Below, in pieces: positions 35,301 to 46,480 of a stretch of DNA of 64,000 nt; the stretch's first letter is position 1, and each line of letters begins with the position of its first letter. The notes below the pieces were generated by a model. It had not been told where the DNA came from. It saw nothing but the letters and a program-made list of their open reading frames with translations, and searched no databases. Position numbers and translations under genes: made by a program. Source of the stretch: Branchiostoma floridae (taxonomy: Eukaryota > Chordata > Leptocardii > Amphioxiformes > Branchiostomatidae). The DNA lies in contig NC_049982.1 in the NCBI RefSeq assembly GCF_000003815.2, forward strand, positions 23,761,380 through 23,825,379, written 5' to 3'.

Positions 35301-38102
35301 CGTCAACCTCAGCAAATGTGAGCAAAAACTCAGCAAACTGAGCAAAAATGCAGCAGCACCATCTTGCTGCAGTGCAAAGTAGAACGAGTCAGTATTGCCT
35401 TTAGAAAGATGACAGTCAGTCATTGAAAATGAAATGTTGTCTTAGCCAAAAACACTTGGTTATCTGTGCTGCTATATTTTGGACAGAACCAACCGTTTAT
35501 TCCCTGGTCTCTGCCCAGCTCATCCTTGAAGGTGTAGTCTTCCAGCTGGCGCAGGTCATAGATGTGTTCTCTCGCGCTGGTGACCACTCGCTCAGAACCG
35601 TTCCTCACCAAGTATGACAGCAGCAGTAGGGACTGGAAGATAAAAATAAAAAACTTGCTAAAGGCCCAATATGCAACACTTCAGCCCAGAAATTCAAAAT
35701 ATTCTCGAGAATAAAACCTTCAGATGAAGGACATTTGCTTTTCAGCATAATTGCAACATTATTTCATATTTCAAGTGTTCATGAACTGTATTTGTAAAGC
35801 AAGCTGAACAAGATCTGCGCAATTCTTTTGCGATAATATCGCTCACTATGTGAAGAAATGGTATGAAAATCCACTTTCTATATTGTTCTAATGTTACATA
35901 ATGGACCTTTACTTTAGGCAAAAAACAACGTTTTGGGGCAAACATGCAGTGGACGGGGAAGATGCATCTCAGAAAGCTGTGAAATTCTAATTTTAACAGT
36001 TTGTAAAACTGGCATACAAAGGAGCAAATTTCTAGTTTCTAGTCACATATTACGAAAGGTTTGTGCTAGTGCTACTGATACAAAATGTCACAAAATTTCA
36101 TTTTTTGCATGAAAGGGATGGAAGGTTTTTTTTGTCCCTCGTATAGTGAAATTGTATCTTAGAACAGCAAGATAATTGCTAGTGGAAAAAGCTCTTCTAG
36201 CAAGTTGGCTCCAGTCTTGTTTTTATGTCCAGTTGGACTTATGGACTCTGGTCTACAAATAAATCAAATATAAACATCTGGTACAGATTAACTCCTCAAA
36301 CTTTGAAAGCCTAAAGAATGACAGAATTGGCAAAACATCAAACTTTATTTTCACTGTCCCAGTTTCTCACATATAGCAATAGTTGAACCAAGCCTACATT
36401 AATGTTGTATTCAAGTTGGTAATAAGAATCTTATTACCTGTTAAGATACAGGTAATTGTATACTCAATACAAACGTTTATGTACCTTGGTTGATTTTTAA
36501 CAGTCAAACATTATCAAAGAGATTTTTTTCCAGTGACTGATAAAAAAAAAATATAGTGGATGCTATTGGATACATATCACTCACTCACTCACTCACTCAC
36601 ATATAACTGTTAAAAACATTTATTCAAATTCGAATTGCTTGAGTAACTTTTTATGGTAGATCATAGATGTTAGTTTTACACATACATCTACATGGTCATG
36701 ATCTATATGTATGAATACTATCCCTACCTTGTAAGGTCTCCTCCAGTTTTTCTTAGGTTCTGTTAACATCCTCTTCCACAGCATGCCCATGACTTCAGGG
36801 AAGTGTTCGTATGTGAAGGTGTACTTGGCGATCTCGGCCATCAGCGACCCGTGGGGGCCCCACTCGTCGTCATTAGTCGCTTCTCGGACCTTCGCTTCCA
36901 CCTCGGAGTAGTTCATCACCACATTGGTGCTGGAGATGAAGGGAAGAAATGTTACACTTGGGTTTTGTAAACACTCCTATTACTTAAGACTTTACCACAT
37001 GGATGTAAGATTTTTGCAAGTTTTGGCTTGTCCATGTATATTTCTTCGTGTGTGTCTGCAGTGCAACTTCTGCATGTTTTTGCCAGAGAGCATCTAAATT
37101 TTAATATGTTTTTAATTGGTTTGACTGACAGCCAACTTGCTATGGTTGCCCAACTAGCTAGCCAGCCTTGCAGTAAGTAAGCCAGGAAAGAGATCATTGA
37201 CCAGGAAAAACTGGCACAAACTTCTTGTTTCTGATAAGTGTGGTGGGTTCTTTTATGAGGCTCTCCTCATACACAGGACCTAATTCTTGGAACATAATTT
37301 TGAAGTCTGAGGGGTGCTCAAGGTGTAGCTCTCCTCAAACACCTCCATTCCAGGTCCCTAACTATAATTGTAAAAAGGCAGGTACTCATTTTCACATGAG
37401 TGAAGAAAGTAAATTTGTGTAAACTGCCGTTCCCAAGGGCACAACATCAGAGTATATCAGGGGACAGGACCTGGGTTCGAGTCCCCTGATGAGGACCTCT
37501 GGGCTCTACTGTTACACTACGCAAGGCAAGTTTAGAGAGCATTCTTTATAGTAAAGCTACACAAATAAGATATCATACTTTACCCTGACAAAATTTTGCC
37601 ACTTTTGACAGATACTGTATAAGGAGGTTCCTTTACTTAAGATTTTCTATACATTATAATAATAAACTAAAACAGTGGTCTACTCAAGAATGGTTCATGC
37701 ATGATTCCACCAGATATCTCCCATAAAATCATACATGCTCTCATGATGAAATTATGAACTCCCTAAATACCATTTCTATTCCCGTTATCATTTTTGGGGG
37801 AGGGGTGGGCGAAAGAAAACCGGTTGTCAAATGAGTTTACTGAGGGCAAATTCAAGAGAAATTGGACGTTGCTCAGTAGGAGTTTTCGAGCCCAAATCGC
37901 CTTTATACAAATTAAGAACGACTGGATCAAAATATACCGAAAGAAGTTAGAAATGTTGAGAACCACCGACGCGGAAGTCAACACATATCTTCGTGTATAT
38001 GATCACGTAGCTTCCGGCGAACCCACCCCCTTGAACAAACGTCAGGGAAAAGACAAGAAAATCCACTTACACTTTGTCCGTGATCTCTCGAATCTTCCAC
38101 AT
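20338..38102 (-). CDS. CLINT1: CLINT1 / epsinR (clathrin interactor 1), 13 exons
   Basis: Coding exons, 5' to 3': 38102-38071, 36929-36728, 35632-35494, 34947-34804, 29470-29338, 28419-28345, 27020-26804, 26163-25974, 24484-24439, 24096-23967, 21912-21775, 21191-21062, 20762-20338. All junctions are GT-AG and in phase. They sum to 2001 bp, 666 residues (human CLINT1 is 625). Residues 1-145 form the ENTH domain (MWKIREITDKV, NVVMNYSEVE, KNWRRPYK, YLVRNGSERVVTSAREHIYD), which binds phosphoinositides and SNAREs of the Vti1b type. Behind it are SDRYDPEPR and an acidic, Ser-rich linker. DLDLLVD at 329-335 is a clathrin-box-like motif. GFANFADF (352-359), SDFGAF (382-387) and SAFQSTEF suit AP-1/GGA ear binding. 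The last exon is Met/Gly/Gln-rich and ends FAAFGNFGK. It acts in clathrin coats between trans-Golgi and endosomes. It shares a promoter region with MGMT. Confidence 0.95.
22000..23640. other. CLINT1 intron 10, non-coding, with ribozyme-like repeat motifs
   Basis: The largest part of the intron between exons 11 and 10. No gene. At 23558-23600, CTGATGAAGACTT ... GGTCGAAACCGGTA resembles the CTGATGA / CGAAAC core found at the ends of some Penelope-like elements. A weaker relative lies near 23325-23375. Confidence 0.4.
26240..26560. repeat. Dispersed repeat fragment in CLINT1 intron 7
   Basis: Contains CCCCTGCAGTTTTAAAAAAAG, GGGCCCAAACCTATA and CATATCCAGTTG. Variants of these words occur near 16140, 59440 and 60630. 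An imperfect internal inverted repeat joins ACTGGATATGA to TCATATCCAGT. A 20-bp unit is also duplicated in tandem just beside it, at about 26167-26208. Confidence 0.5.
29531..29910. mobile_element. CAGGG-TCGAAAT element, copy 1 (ATGCAA filler)
   Basis: The left end CAGGGATCGAAATACTTTTT and the right end (reverse complement) AACAGGGTTCGAAATACAC are inverted. The interior repeats ACATGCAAATTG-type words. It lies in CLINT1 intron 4, between the exons at 34804-34947 and 29338-29470. Non-coding. Confidence 0.65.
31980..32250. repeat. Possible dispersed repeat beginning CCAGTGTTCTAGCCAG
   Basis: A segment in the large CLINT1 intron with CCAGTGTTCTAGCCAG, GGGGGGGTCCGGGAGC and CTGGAACATTTT. The layout looks repeat-derived, but no second copy was found in the window, so the call rests on general resemblance only. 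Confidence 0.3.
33170..33506. mobile_element. CAGGG-TCGAAAT element, copy 2 (GGTGCACC filler)
   Basis: Left end CAGGGCTCGAAATTCATTTT; right end (reverse complement) CAGGGCTCGAAATACTGGG. The interior is rich in TGGGTGCACC words in both orientations. Same CLINT1 intron as copy 1. Confidence 0.75.
33906..34248. mobile_element. CAGGG-TCGAAAT element, copy 3 (CCTGCAC filler)
   Basis: Left end CAGGGCTCGAAATACTTTTT; right end (reverse complement) CAGGGCTCGAAATACCACC. The interior repeats ACCTGCAC and GTGCAGGT. Same CLINT1 intron as copies 1 and 2, and only 400 bp from copy 2. Confidence 0.75.
36576..36601. repeat. (CACT)n microsatellite
   Basis: Six CACT units in CLINT1 intron 2. Confidence 0.9.
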
Positions 38103-38334
38103 CTTGATAGATGGGATACTTTGTGGCTGGTTTAGAATCTCAGAAAGGTCAAATGTGGGTAGATTCCTGTGGATTTAGTTGGATTGCAGACGTGTCACCA
38201 GAAAATGGCCGATGTCTAGGTAAAATGGCGGAAGAAATTGTGACGTCACGGCACAAAGGTCAACGTACCCCGGAAGTGACTTGGTCCTCGTGGCGGGAAC
38301 TGGTATAAGGGTCTAAAAGCATCCCTGCCAAAAT
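38103..38334. promoter_or_regulatory. Bidirectional CLINT1/MGMT promoter with CRE, ETS and YY1-like sites
   Basis: The two start codons lie 232 bp apart on opposite strands. The gap contains a full palindromic CRE, TGACGTCA, at 38241-38248; an ETS-type CCGGAAGT at 38270-38277; and AAAATGGCGG at 38222-38231, a YY1-like word. A near-repeat, AAAATGGCCG, lies about 20 bp upstream. No TATA box is evident in either direction, as expected for housekeeping promoters. Transcription start sites cannot be read from the sequence. Confidence 0.75.
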
Positions 38335-38574
38335 ATGGAGTGTAAACTGTTAACTGCACGATTAATGAGCCCCATTGGGCAGATAACTATCGCGTCATGT
38401 ACGAGGGGAGTTCACAAGGTGGACCTGCAGGAGCCTAAGGACTTTTCACCAGACGGCAGGTAACGTTAACGGCTTCAGATTTTCATGGGAAACGCCCCCT
38501 TACTATGGACTAATGCTTAATATGGAGTATAAATGGCAGTAATACTGTACTAAAACACACACACACATACATGT

Positions 38575-38615
<41 letters not shown>

Positions 38616-38620
38616 CACCT

Positions 38621-38651
<31 letters not shown>

Positions 38652-39910
38652 AAGTCTCATACACACACACAGGCATGCACACACACACCAATATAACTTA
38701 TTATAAGGCTTCTTTAATAGCATACAACCACACACACGCACACAGATGCACACACACACACATATACAGACATAATTACTGTAATAAGTCAAGTCAATGC
38801 CAAGTCCAATCTTCAACAGATGATTCAACAGGATCACATGATATTGTTTTGGATTTATTGAGTATGATTGATTCTAGGACATGAAATTAGTATCATTTTT
38901 TAATTTGTCCTTACATTCTTTCTCCACAGACATAAGGTAGACTTTGTTGATGGTGCAACAGAAGAGCAGGTTAACAAGTGTGAGCCACTGGCAAAGTGTG
39001 TGGACTGGATCAAGGTAACTTTTATTGATGTTTGTTTTTGTAGCCTGGCAGTCTATTACAGTTAGCCTGGATACCAGACCCCAACCCTATCTATAACTAT
39101 ATCTAATAGATTGTTTATCAGGGTCTCAGGGAGGCCTGCTGTAAAATTTCCTTCACAGCATTTGGGCCCTAAAGCTGAATCTGCCCTGGAAACAGTCTGC
39201 CATCCAGGCTATAGTGAGACAATATGTATGACTGTGGTCTTTCTAAGGAACTTTAAAGTGATTGATGAGGTTTAATAACATTTTCCTTGAACTGCAAACA
39301 TGCTTAATGTAGATAAAGTAATTCATTTTATTGATTTGTAAAGGGTGTTCCTAATTGTGCTGATATATAACATCATGAAACATAAGATGGCAATATTAGA
39401 AAAAAAGACATTGTGAACAAAGATGTGTGGGGAAAAATAATTTCATCAGGTTGTTAGAATATAGGAGAATTCTTTTACACAAGGGAGTACAACTTGATTG
39501 TGTAAAAGATGTGTCATTTGTACTCCTTCATCTCAGCTTTAACCTTTACCAATGACGTGGTCTATTTCCAGGCTTACTTCAAGGATGCCTCCAGTGTGCG
39601 AGGCCTGGACTTGCCGCCCCTCCACATCACCAAGTACAAGGAGGGCTCCTTCACAGCCGCCGTGCTGCACAACCTGGCCACCAAGGTGGACGTCGGGGAG
39701 ACCGTCTCCTACGGCCAGCTGGCCGCCATGACGGGGAACGCGCGGGCCTCCCGGGCCGTGGGCGGGGCGATGCGAGCCAACCAGACCCCACTGCTGGTGC
39801 CGTGCCACAGGGTGGTGAACAGTAATGGCAGTGTGGGGAACTTCATGTCAGGGAGGGGGAACGTGCTGAAGGCGTGGCTGCTGGAACATGAGGCCAGGGA
39901 GGAAAGATGA
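38335..39910 (+). CDS. MGMT: O6-methylguanine-DNA methyltransferase (MGMT), 3 exons
   Basis: Exons 38335-38459, 38930-39014, 39572-39910. GT-AG borders and phases agree: 549 bp, 182 residues. It removes O6-alkyl groups from guanine in one suicide transfer to its own cysteine, in the nucleus. The acceptor Cys148 sits in VPCHRVV (145-152). RAVGGAMRAN (131-140) is the DNA-recognition helix, with Arg131 matching the human arginine finger. SYGQLAA (116-122) gives the base-flipping tyrosine Tyr117. LLEHE near the C-terminus supplies the conserved Glu. The C-terminal tail is shorter than in human (207 residues). The ATG at 38335 begins MECKLLTARLMSPIG, which aligns with the known N-terminus. Exon 3 is much more GC-rich than the introns. 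Intron 1 carries CA/CT repeats and intron 2 a MITE. Confidence 0.95.
38551..38765. repeat. CA and CT microsatellites in MGMT intron 1
   Basis: A (CA)n run at about 38578-38610 is followed by a (CT)n run at about 38622-38642, then interrupted CA repeats to 38765. Confidence 0.95.
39063..39212. mobile_element. MITE with TAGCCTGGATACCA inverted ends, in MGMT intron 2
   Basis: Left end TAGCCTGGATACCAGACCCC; right end (reverse complement) TATAGCCTGGATGGCAGACT. Same family as the larger copy at 58978-59382. Non-coding. Confidence 0.65.
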
Positions 39911-40660
39911 ATGTGATGAAAGAACTTTTGAATCTTTTAGTGGACCTTCCAGATTTCTACACATTTGATACTTGACCCATTGAGCTCAGTGGACAGTTTT
40001 AGAGCTCAGGAGAGAGTCCTGCTAAAGCCTGTCAAAGTGCCAAATGCTACCACCACAAGAAACCACAAATTCACTCCTAGTGAAGATAAGGAGAAACATT
40101 TTAAACAGCAGTGAAGTGTCTTGTGTTACTGCAGTTTAGACTAAATCTGATAGGTAGCGCTGTGACTCCATCAATGTAATTCTGCACTATAAACTGAATG
40201 TTTGTGCTACACGTGTGCATGTCCCAGATTTGATTTTGACACCTTCGTTGGCACCAAAACAGTTTTTTCCGTCTCATTTTCGTATGGTCTTGTGTTTGAA
40301 AAGATTTGGCATAAGGGCTTTCTAGCTGTTGGAACTACAGCGGCAGAATACTTGTAGTAAAATATGTATGTAAGAGTAGCCCAACTGTAGCCTCCATAGC
40401 GGTCTTCAAACAGCGCTGGTGGTTAATGTTGGAGGAAGCACGGATTCACGATTTTCAACAAATGGGCTGGGAAGATTGTGATTGCACCCAATAGATGTGA
40501 AGGAGGATAGCCTGACTGTTAAATAAATGCTGTTGGCTATGGTACAAACTTTTGTCACTAGGTGGCACCCTTTTCCTTATGGTCTCCTTTCTGTTTCTAC
40601 TTGAATGACCTTGAACATAGATGTCTTTTTATTCGTACAATAAAAGCATTCAATGTATGG
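39911..40660 (+). other. MGMT: MGMT 3' untranslated region
   Basis: No open frame. AATAAA occurs at 40522-40527 and 40639-40644. The second, about 730 bp after the stop codon, followed by TG-rich sequence, is the more likely poly(A) signal. Confidence 0.55.
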
Positions 40661-42007
40661 AAGAGTACCAAAGGTTACTCCAGACATCCGAGCTGTTGTT
40701 GAGATACCGCCTGCTTCACACTTCAGGAACTAGCATATAGCCCTGTACTGCACCTCTTCGAGGGACCATTTTTTTCTGCACAAATTACCTGTTCTGGTTG
40801 ACTTTTTATAGATGGAGATCATCAGTGGATACATATTTTAACAATCTCAGTACAAATGTATTTCAATTATGGGATTTACATGGTTAAGGACCTGAAATTG
40901 AGAAGCTTCAACATCTACTTCTCTGTATTGTGTGACCCTAATAAAGGTGTCTGTGTCACTCTACCATAGGAACCCCTACCATACTATTTCATGTTAAGTT
41001 ATAACATTTTAAACACTATTCCTAAAATAGAAATCATCAATGTTTAGATAGTACTTTTTACAGAACTTTATTGGCAAATCTATACCCGTAGGCTGATGTG
41101 CAAAATGTGTATTCTAAAGGATCTATCTGACATAATTGAGGGCTTGACTCTTTTGAGACAGAGGCTAATCAATATTCGGATTTTTTTATTGATAAGTGGG
41201 TTTTGTGATCATTAGTAAAAATGTGTTTTTGGAGGCCTTCCAGATGGCGAGAGGTCAGTGAGAATGCTTGAATTGAATTGTATTGAAAAGCTTGTTTCTT
41301 TCAGCATCATGATGATGGGCATTTACAAATGACATGCTTTTCATCTTCCACTGCATCCATTGTACAATAGATGTATTTGCACAGTCTCTCATGAACAGGT
41401 ACATTTTTTGTAGCTTTCTATATCATCCATATATCCCTAGTTGGTGGGTACTAAATCTTATCTAACAAATATTAGACTGCTTGTCAAAATCATCATGGTA
41501 TACATAACTTTTCATACCATATTCAGTTCTACCACGTTTGTAAAATTTATCATTATCTGTAGACGACTAATGAAGAAAGTTTTCAACAATGTACATTGTG
41601 CTTGTTGTCTCCCCGAAAGTTATCATGATTCCACATACAGGTAAGAATTACCGCTATGATCAAATGTTTCTTTTACATAGTGTAGCCAATTTTTCTTACT
41701 TACAACTGTTGATAGGTACATTTTGTTGACAGGGTGTCTATATTTACAAAGGGTGGGTAAAATAGTCTATAGGCTGCCTTAAGAAGTAACCAGTACTCAA
41801 CTATACGTATCTATAACGGTAGGATGAGTTCTACTCCACAGAGTTCCATCATAGGTTTCTGGGCACAAGAGAATTTTTACAAAAACGAGTTTCAGTAATG
41901 TACAGATACATTGCACACAGCTTCGATAAGAGATTTCAAAAAAGAGATCACACCTTCCTGATTGGCTTCGACAAGTGATGAAAAGAAATAAAAAGAAAGT
42001 ACAACAG
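40661..42007. other. Intergenic sequence, nothing recognised
   Basis: AT-rich DNA between MGMT and the LINE remnant. No gene or clear repeat structure was found. Confidence 0.55.
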
Positions 42008-42748
42008 TATACTGGCTTTGGAGAGTCTGTTGTCCACGTCTTTGCCTTTGGACGGTTACGAAAACGTGTCTAGAAGAACCACAACCTGTGGCTGTCTACC
42101 AAAATCCTGGTCTACAAAGCAGTCGTCATCACCACCCTTCTGTATGGATCGGAGGCTTGGGTTCTATACCGGAGACAAGTAAAGCTTCTGGAAAGATTCC
42201 ATCAGCGAAGTCTTCGCTCCATCATGGATATCAACTGGCAGGACTTTATAACAAATAACGAGGTTCTGAAGCGAGCCAACATCTGCAGCATAGAGGCCAT
42301 GCTCATGTCCAGACAGCTACGCTGGGCAGGTCACCTGGCTCGAATGGAGGACACTAGAATGCCAAAGGCCGTTTTCTACGGCGAACTCTGTTTAGGCAAG
42401 CGTGCCAGAGGCGCTCCTAGGAAACGGTATAAAGACCAGTTAAAACAACAACTCAGAGTGGCTGGCATCCCTGAAGCTGACTGGGAAAATAGAGCAGCTA
42501 GCAGAGCCAACTGGAGAACTTTGACAAGGCGGGGCGCAGATGCCCTTGAGACTAAGCGTCATGACCACGCTGAAGAGAGAAGGAGGAGGAGAAAGGAGGC
42601 AGCTGACCAGACCGTCTCCTCTGCCCAGTTCACCTGTCAGCAGTGCAGCAGAGTGTGCAGGTCAAAGATAGGACTGTTCAGCCACATGAGGGCCTGCAGA
42701 CCATCCAGAACTTCCCACGAATCCTCGACGACGGGGAAAGAGCCATGA
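42008..42748 (+). mobile_element. 5'-truncated non-LTR retrotransposon (LINE) remnant, reverse transcriptase C-terminus
   Basis: The frame from about 42095 to 42748 reads TKILVYKAVVITTLLYGSEA, then LRWAGHLARMED, KAVFYGEL and GAPRKRYKDQLK. This block follows the reverse transcriptase domain in many animal LINE polyproteins. The tail has a C2H2-like finger, CQQCSRVCRSKIGLFSHMRAC in spacing, then a short Ser/Thr-rich end and TGA. Upstream (42008-42090) the frame is broken by stops. The polymerase catalytic core and endonuclease are absent, so this is a dead 5'-truncated copy. The clade is not assigned. Confidence 0.85.
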
Positions 42749-42939
42749 TGATGACAACATTATACACAATTATCAACAATGGATGATTGGCTAAAGTTGG
42801 AAATGTTTTCCTACGATTTTCATCTTCAGTCATGACAACGCAAATATGAGCCTCATTCACAGCCAAGAAATATTAGTCAAACACTGAAAATGATTCGGAT
42901 CCTAACACCTGCTTCGAGACTTTTTAGTTTACATTTAGA

Positions 42940-45521
42940 TTACATGATGGCAGAAAATTCTCTTCTTTTTTCCTTTGTGATGAGACCAACATGACATGTG
43001 ACATTTGAACCTGACTCGATGTCAATGGCAGTAGCAGTGATTTCTGTCCCTCCAAACTTTACTTTCAGTTCTATTCTTCGGCCTGTCCCTTTTGTGATAT
43101 CTGGACTGCTAACTGTGATACTACTCCCTTCACGGATCACTCCTTCGTCGTCTACAAACTTTGGGTTGTCTGATCTGGTTGTGTAGAAGTGAAAAGTGAC
43201 TTTTGTCTGGTCAGGCTCAATGGGGTGGAATGTAAATGTTTTACTTTTACCTAGGGGCAGCGCCTCGCCCACCCGTACGAGAATGGAAAAGATGTCTTCG
43301 CACAATGCTGTCCCGTCGCTTGTATAAAACTTCTTATCTGTAGGATGAATATTGTCCTGAAAGGCTGCGTACGCATCTACACCATACGTTCTTCCACTAA
43401 TTCTCGTTTGGATGATGTTTGGGGTATTTCCAAACATAACCGCACCTTTTACAGTGGCCATTTCAGGTTCGGCTGGTACTAAGATACGGTACTTATTTTG
43501 AAACTTGTCTCTGATGGCCTTCTGTAGCACTGCAGACCCTGAGAACCCACCCACAAGGAAGAAATACTCTACATCGCGTAACATGGGATTGTGAAGCAGG
43601 TTACCAAGGTTGTCAACGATAGAACTGACCGTTGGACTGAACATTTCTGTTAGGATGCCACCATTAAGGCAAAGGTAGTCCTTGTTCACTGTTACCTCGC
43701 CATTTGGGTACCGCTGCTTAACTACTTCCTGGATGTTAGTACTACTGTTTTTCATACAGAAGTTTACAAAACTAGTTGGCAGTCTGACACGAGTGGGTCG
43801 ATCTTGAACGGACCGCTCAGACCGCTTCTTCATCTCAAAATCCCAAATGAGTTCTAGCCAATCAGAAGGGTGTAATTTTTTAAAGCTATCAATGGGATGT
43901 AGCCCAAATATGTCTTTGAGCTTCACCTCTAACTCTTGATCCACCTTACTCCCACCCCACGCTCCCCCTGTAGCCCGGTAGATCTCGTGAATGGAGTCAT
44001 CTGGCTGGATACGATGAGCGGTGATGTCTACAGTACCTCCTATAAGTCAAGAAGAAGAAAAAAACATAATTACATACTACTACTTCTACACAAGCGAGTC
44101 GGTATGCTGAAAGTTTTGCTAGGTAGAAGCTGTTTGACATTCATCATAGTTGTCAACCAAACCATTACCATATCATAATCAGGGTTTCTTACTCAAATAT
44201 TTAAATACATCATAAAGTTTACTTCTCCGACTGAAATGCTTTTCTACAAGGTAGCTTAAATTAAGCTATTTGTTCCCTAATATCTGCCTTCGTGTTAAGT
44301 TTTTACATTTTCAATAGTAGTGGTATTCGTTAATACATGTGAATTATTGAACTTGCTGTATCCTCGTAATACATACACGCCTAATGTTCATTTAAGTACT
44401 AAGAGAATGGGCAGCGCATCTCAACCTTACCTCCACAGTCGACCACTAAGTAACTTGTTTCCTTTCTCGCAACGGCATCTCGCACAAGCGCCTCATCAGT
44501 TTCCTCTGCGAATTCGGCCAGCTTTCGCTCGCGACACCACAGAGACGCTGCCTCCGGTTCGAGGGCGATGATGAGTTGTTCAGGATTTGCTGGACTAATC
44601 AGCTTGGCCTAGAAGCAACCATCACACATGGTGCATCAAAACAATGTATGAATTAGTTCCTTTGTGGTTAAATACCATTTTGCAATCATGACACCTGTAT
44701 TTGCTACATTTCATAGCTTTGGACATGGTAATGCCATACATGAAAGAGAGGAAAATATAGTTATTGTTTAAAGTTGACACAGCTATCCTAGTAGCACAAG
44801 CTGTTTGTAATCCTTGATTGAAGTTACTTGGTAGGCAGCATCCCTCATGAACTGACGAGCACTTGGCTGCCAGATGGCTGGAACGGTCAGGACCCACTGG
44901 ATGTCGGCTGTTGTGAACTCCACATTCGTTCTGTCTTTCATGACTCCCAATGCCTTATCCTTCAGATAACGCAGAGCGTGTGCAAAGACGTCCATCGCAC
45001 GCAGTTGTTTGCCGTTTCTTGCAGTTAAGGTGGTATCCCCTGTGATAGTCTGTAAATTATCATGATAAAGTAAAATTAAAAAATCACCCTAAGTATACAT
45101 TTCATGGTGAAATAAGAATATAGGAAAATAATGCAAATACGTTATGGTCTAACGTTAAGTATTCTAAATGAAAAGTGAGTGTCACTAAATGTAATGCATT
45201 CATTTTTACCTGGTCATCGCCTTCCTTGAATAAGCTCATCTTGAACAGATCAAAGAAGTAGTACTTCGTGTCGCCTTTTTCTTCCAGCATGGCGTATTCC
45301 TCCTTTGCTTCGAAGCCGAAGCTACGGAACCTTTCTTTGGGATCCAGCAGTAGACATGTTGGCGTTTTCAGCGCCTGGTATCCTTTTTCGTTTCCCCAAG
45401 CCTTGTTCACCAGGATTCCCCTTTCACCTTCTTGATGGTTGAACGAAAACGCGAAACCACTGAATGTTGTTCCAAAGTCAATTGCTACTACAGCCATATA
45501 CTGGCTGGATGAAGCAGCCAT
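42940..45521 (-). CDS. HSPA12A: HSPA12-like Hsp70-superfamily ATPase, copy A, 4 exons
   Basis: Exons 45521-45210, 45049-44828, 44608-44431, 44039-42940. All are GT-AG and in phase: 1812 bp, 603 residues (human HSPA12A/B are about 675-690). Family landmarks of the actin-like ATPase fold are present: phosphate-1 loop AIDFGTTFSGFAF (residues 13-25), phosphate-2 loop VDCGGGTVDI (234-243) and adenosine motif FLVGGFSGSAV (398-408). TADIQWVLTVPAIW (around 150-165) is the connect segment. As in other HSPA12 proteins, the C-terminal part lacks a typical Hsp70 peptide-binding domain and lid. HSPA12 proteins are diverse and expanded in bivalves and lancelets, so the A/B label is nominal. Tail: TKEKRREFSAIM. 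A tandem paralog lies at 49898-54529. Confidence 0.9.
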
Positions 45522-46260
45522 AACTTCGTTCGTCTCTGGAATTGTTCGTCACTAACAATTGTTTGCACTCCTTCACTTCAGACTAACAGTAGTCCGACGT
45601 CGACTGCCCAACGATGTTTTGATTAGGGGTGAAAAGTCCCGGCTACCTGTTATACATATGAACAATGGTATTTGCTCTTGTGATATTTTTGTCATGGTAA
45701 CGTCGCTTGCTCTATTTGTTCACGGTATGTAAGGTATGTACTTAAGAGTTCAAGTCACACGTTAATCATACCCAATTTCAAAGCAAGTTTATGTCCTGTA
45801 TCACGGACCATCCACTCCCCCCAACCCCAACCTCAGGTAAACGACTCAGCTATGCGCAATAATCTTCGCAAATCAAAATCATATGATTAAGTAGACAGGA
45901 ACAGTCCATCAAGATACGTACGTAAACAACTCGAGGTTATTTCAACGTCTGGGAGTATCATCGGAAACCACCTTAAATCAAAATGAGGGCTGAAAATACC
46001 TAAGATTGTAATTAGTATCAAAACATTGTGTTGAATGCCTTTATCCAACCATTAAGTTTAGTTTTGCCAGTCTATGTTGCTGCAGCTGTTGTTTGTCCAG
46101 ACCCTAGGGAGAAAAGAGAAACGCTTATGCATCATAACACCCACTCCGTAAGGATGAAATTAATATGGATGTCTATGATACATTGTTCACAAAGCGCAAC
46201 ATTTCGCTTAGCAAATAGAATAAAATCAAGTCATAAAACACCTCAAATCAAAATGAGGGA
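45522..46260 (-). promoter_or_regulatory. Upstream region of HSPA12-like copy A, part of the segmental duplication
   Basis: Almost identical to 54530-55225 for the first 500-600 bp, then diverging gradually. This includes GTGAAAAGTCCCGGCTACCT near 45628, also present upstream of copy B (54636) and in a second older copy at about 46350. No heat-shock element array (nGAAnnTTC) was found in the first 300 bp. Confidence 0.6.
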
Positions 46261-46309
46261 TAAATAAATTTGTTGTCTCTGGAAACTAACGACGATCTGT
46301 TATCACGTT

Positions 46310-46480
46310 TTCTCTAGACTAAGCAGTAGCCAGGCTACCTAAAGATGTTTTTAATTTAGGGTGAAAAGTCCCGGCTACCTGTTATACATTATGAACAATG
46401 GTATTTGCTCTTCAGACACTCTGTCAAAGTGACTCGCCATTGTGGTATACGGTCACTGTACATGAAGTGTATGCTTAAAA
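46310..46480. repeat. Diverged local duplicate of the HSPA12 promoter segment
   Basis: GTGAAAAGTCCCGGCTACCT and TATGAACAATGGTATTTGCT recur here about 740 bp upstream of the equivalent words at 45628. The surrounding sequence is more diverged than the inter-gene copy. It is an older local duplication of the promoter. Confidence 0.65.

Noticed and set aside
37794-38135. 113-residue plus-strand open frame
   Set aside because: It runs antisense through CLINT1 exon 1 and into the shared promoter. The conserved CLINT1 N-terminus on the other strand explains the region.
44214-44420. Possible extra exon between HSPA12 copy A exons 3 and 4
   Set aside because: The phases of exons 3 and 4 already match, and copy B has the same junction without any intervening exon.
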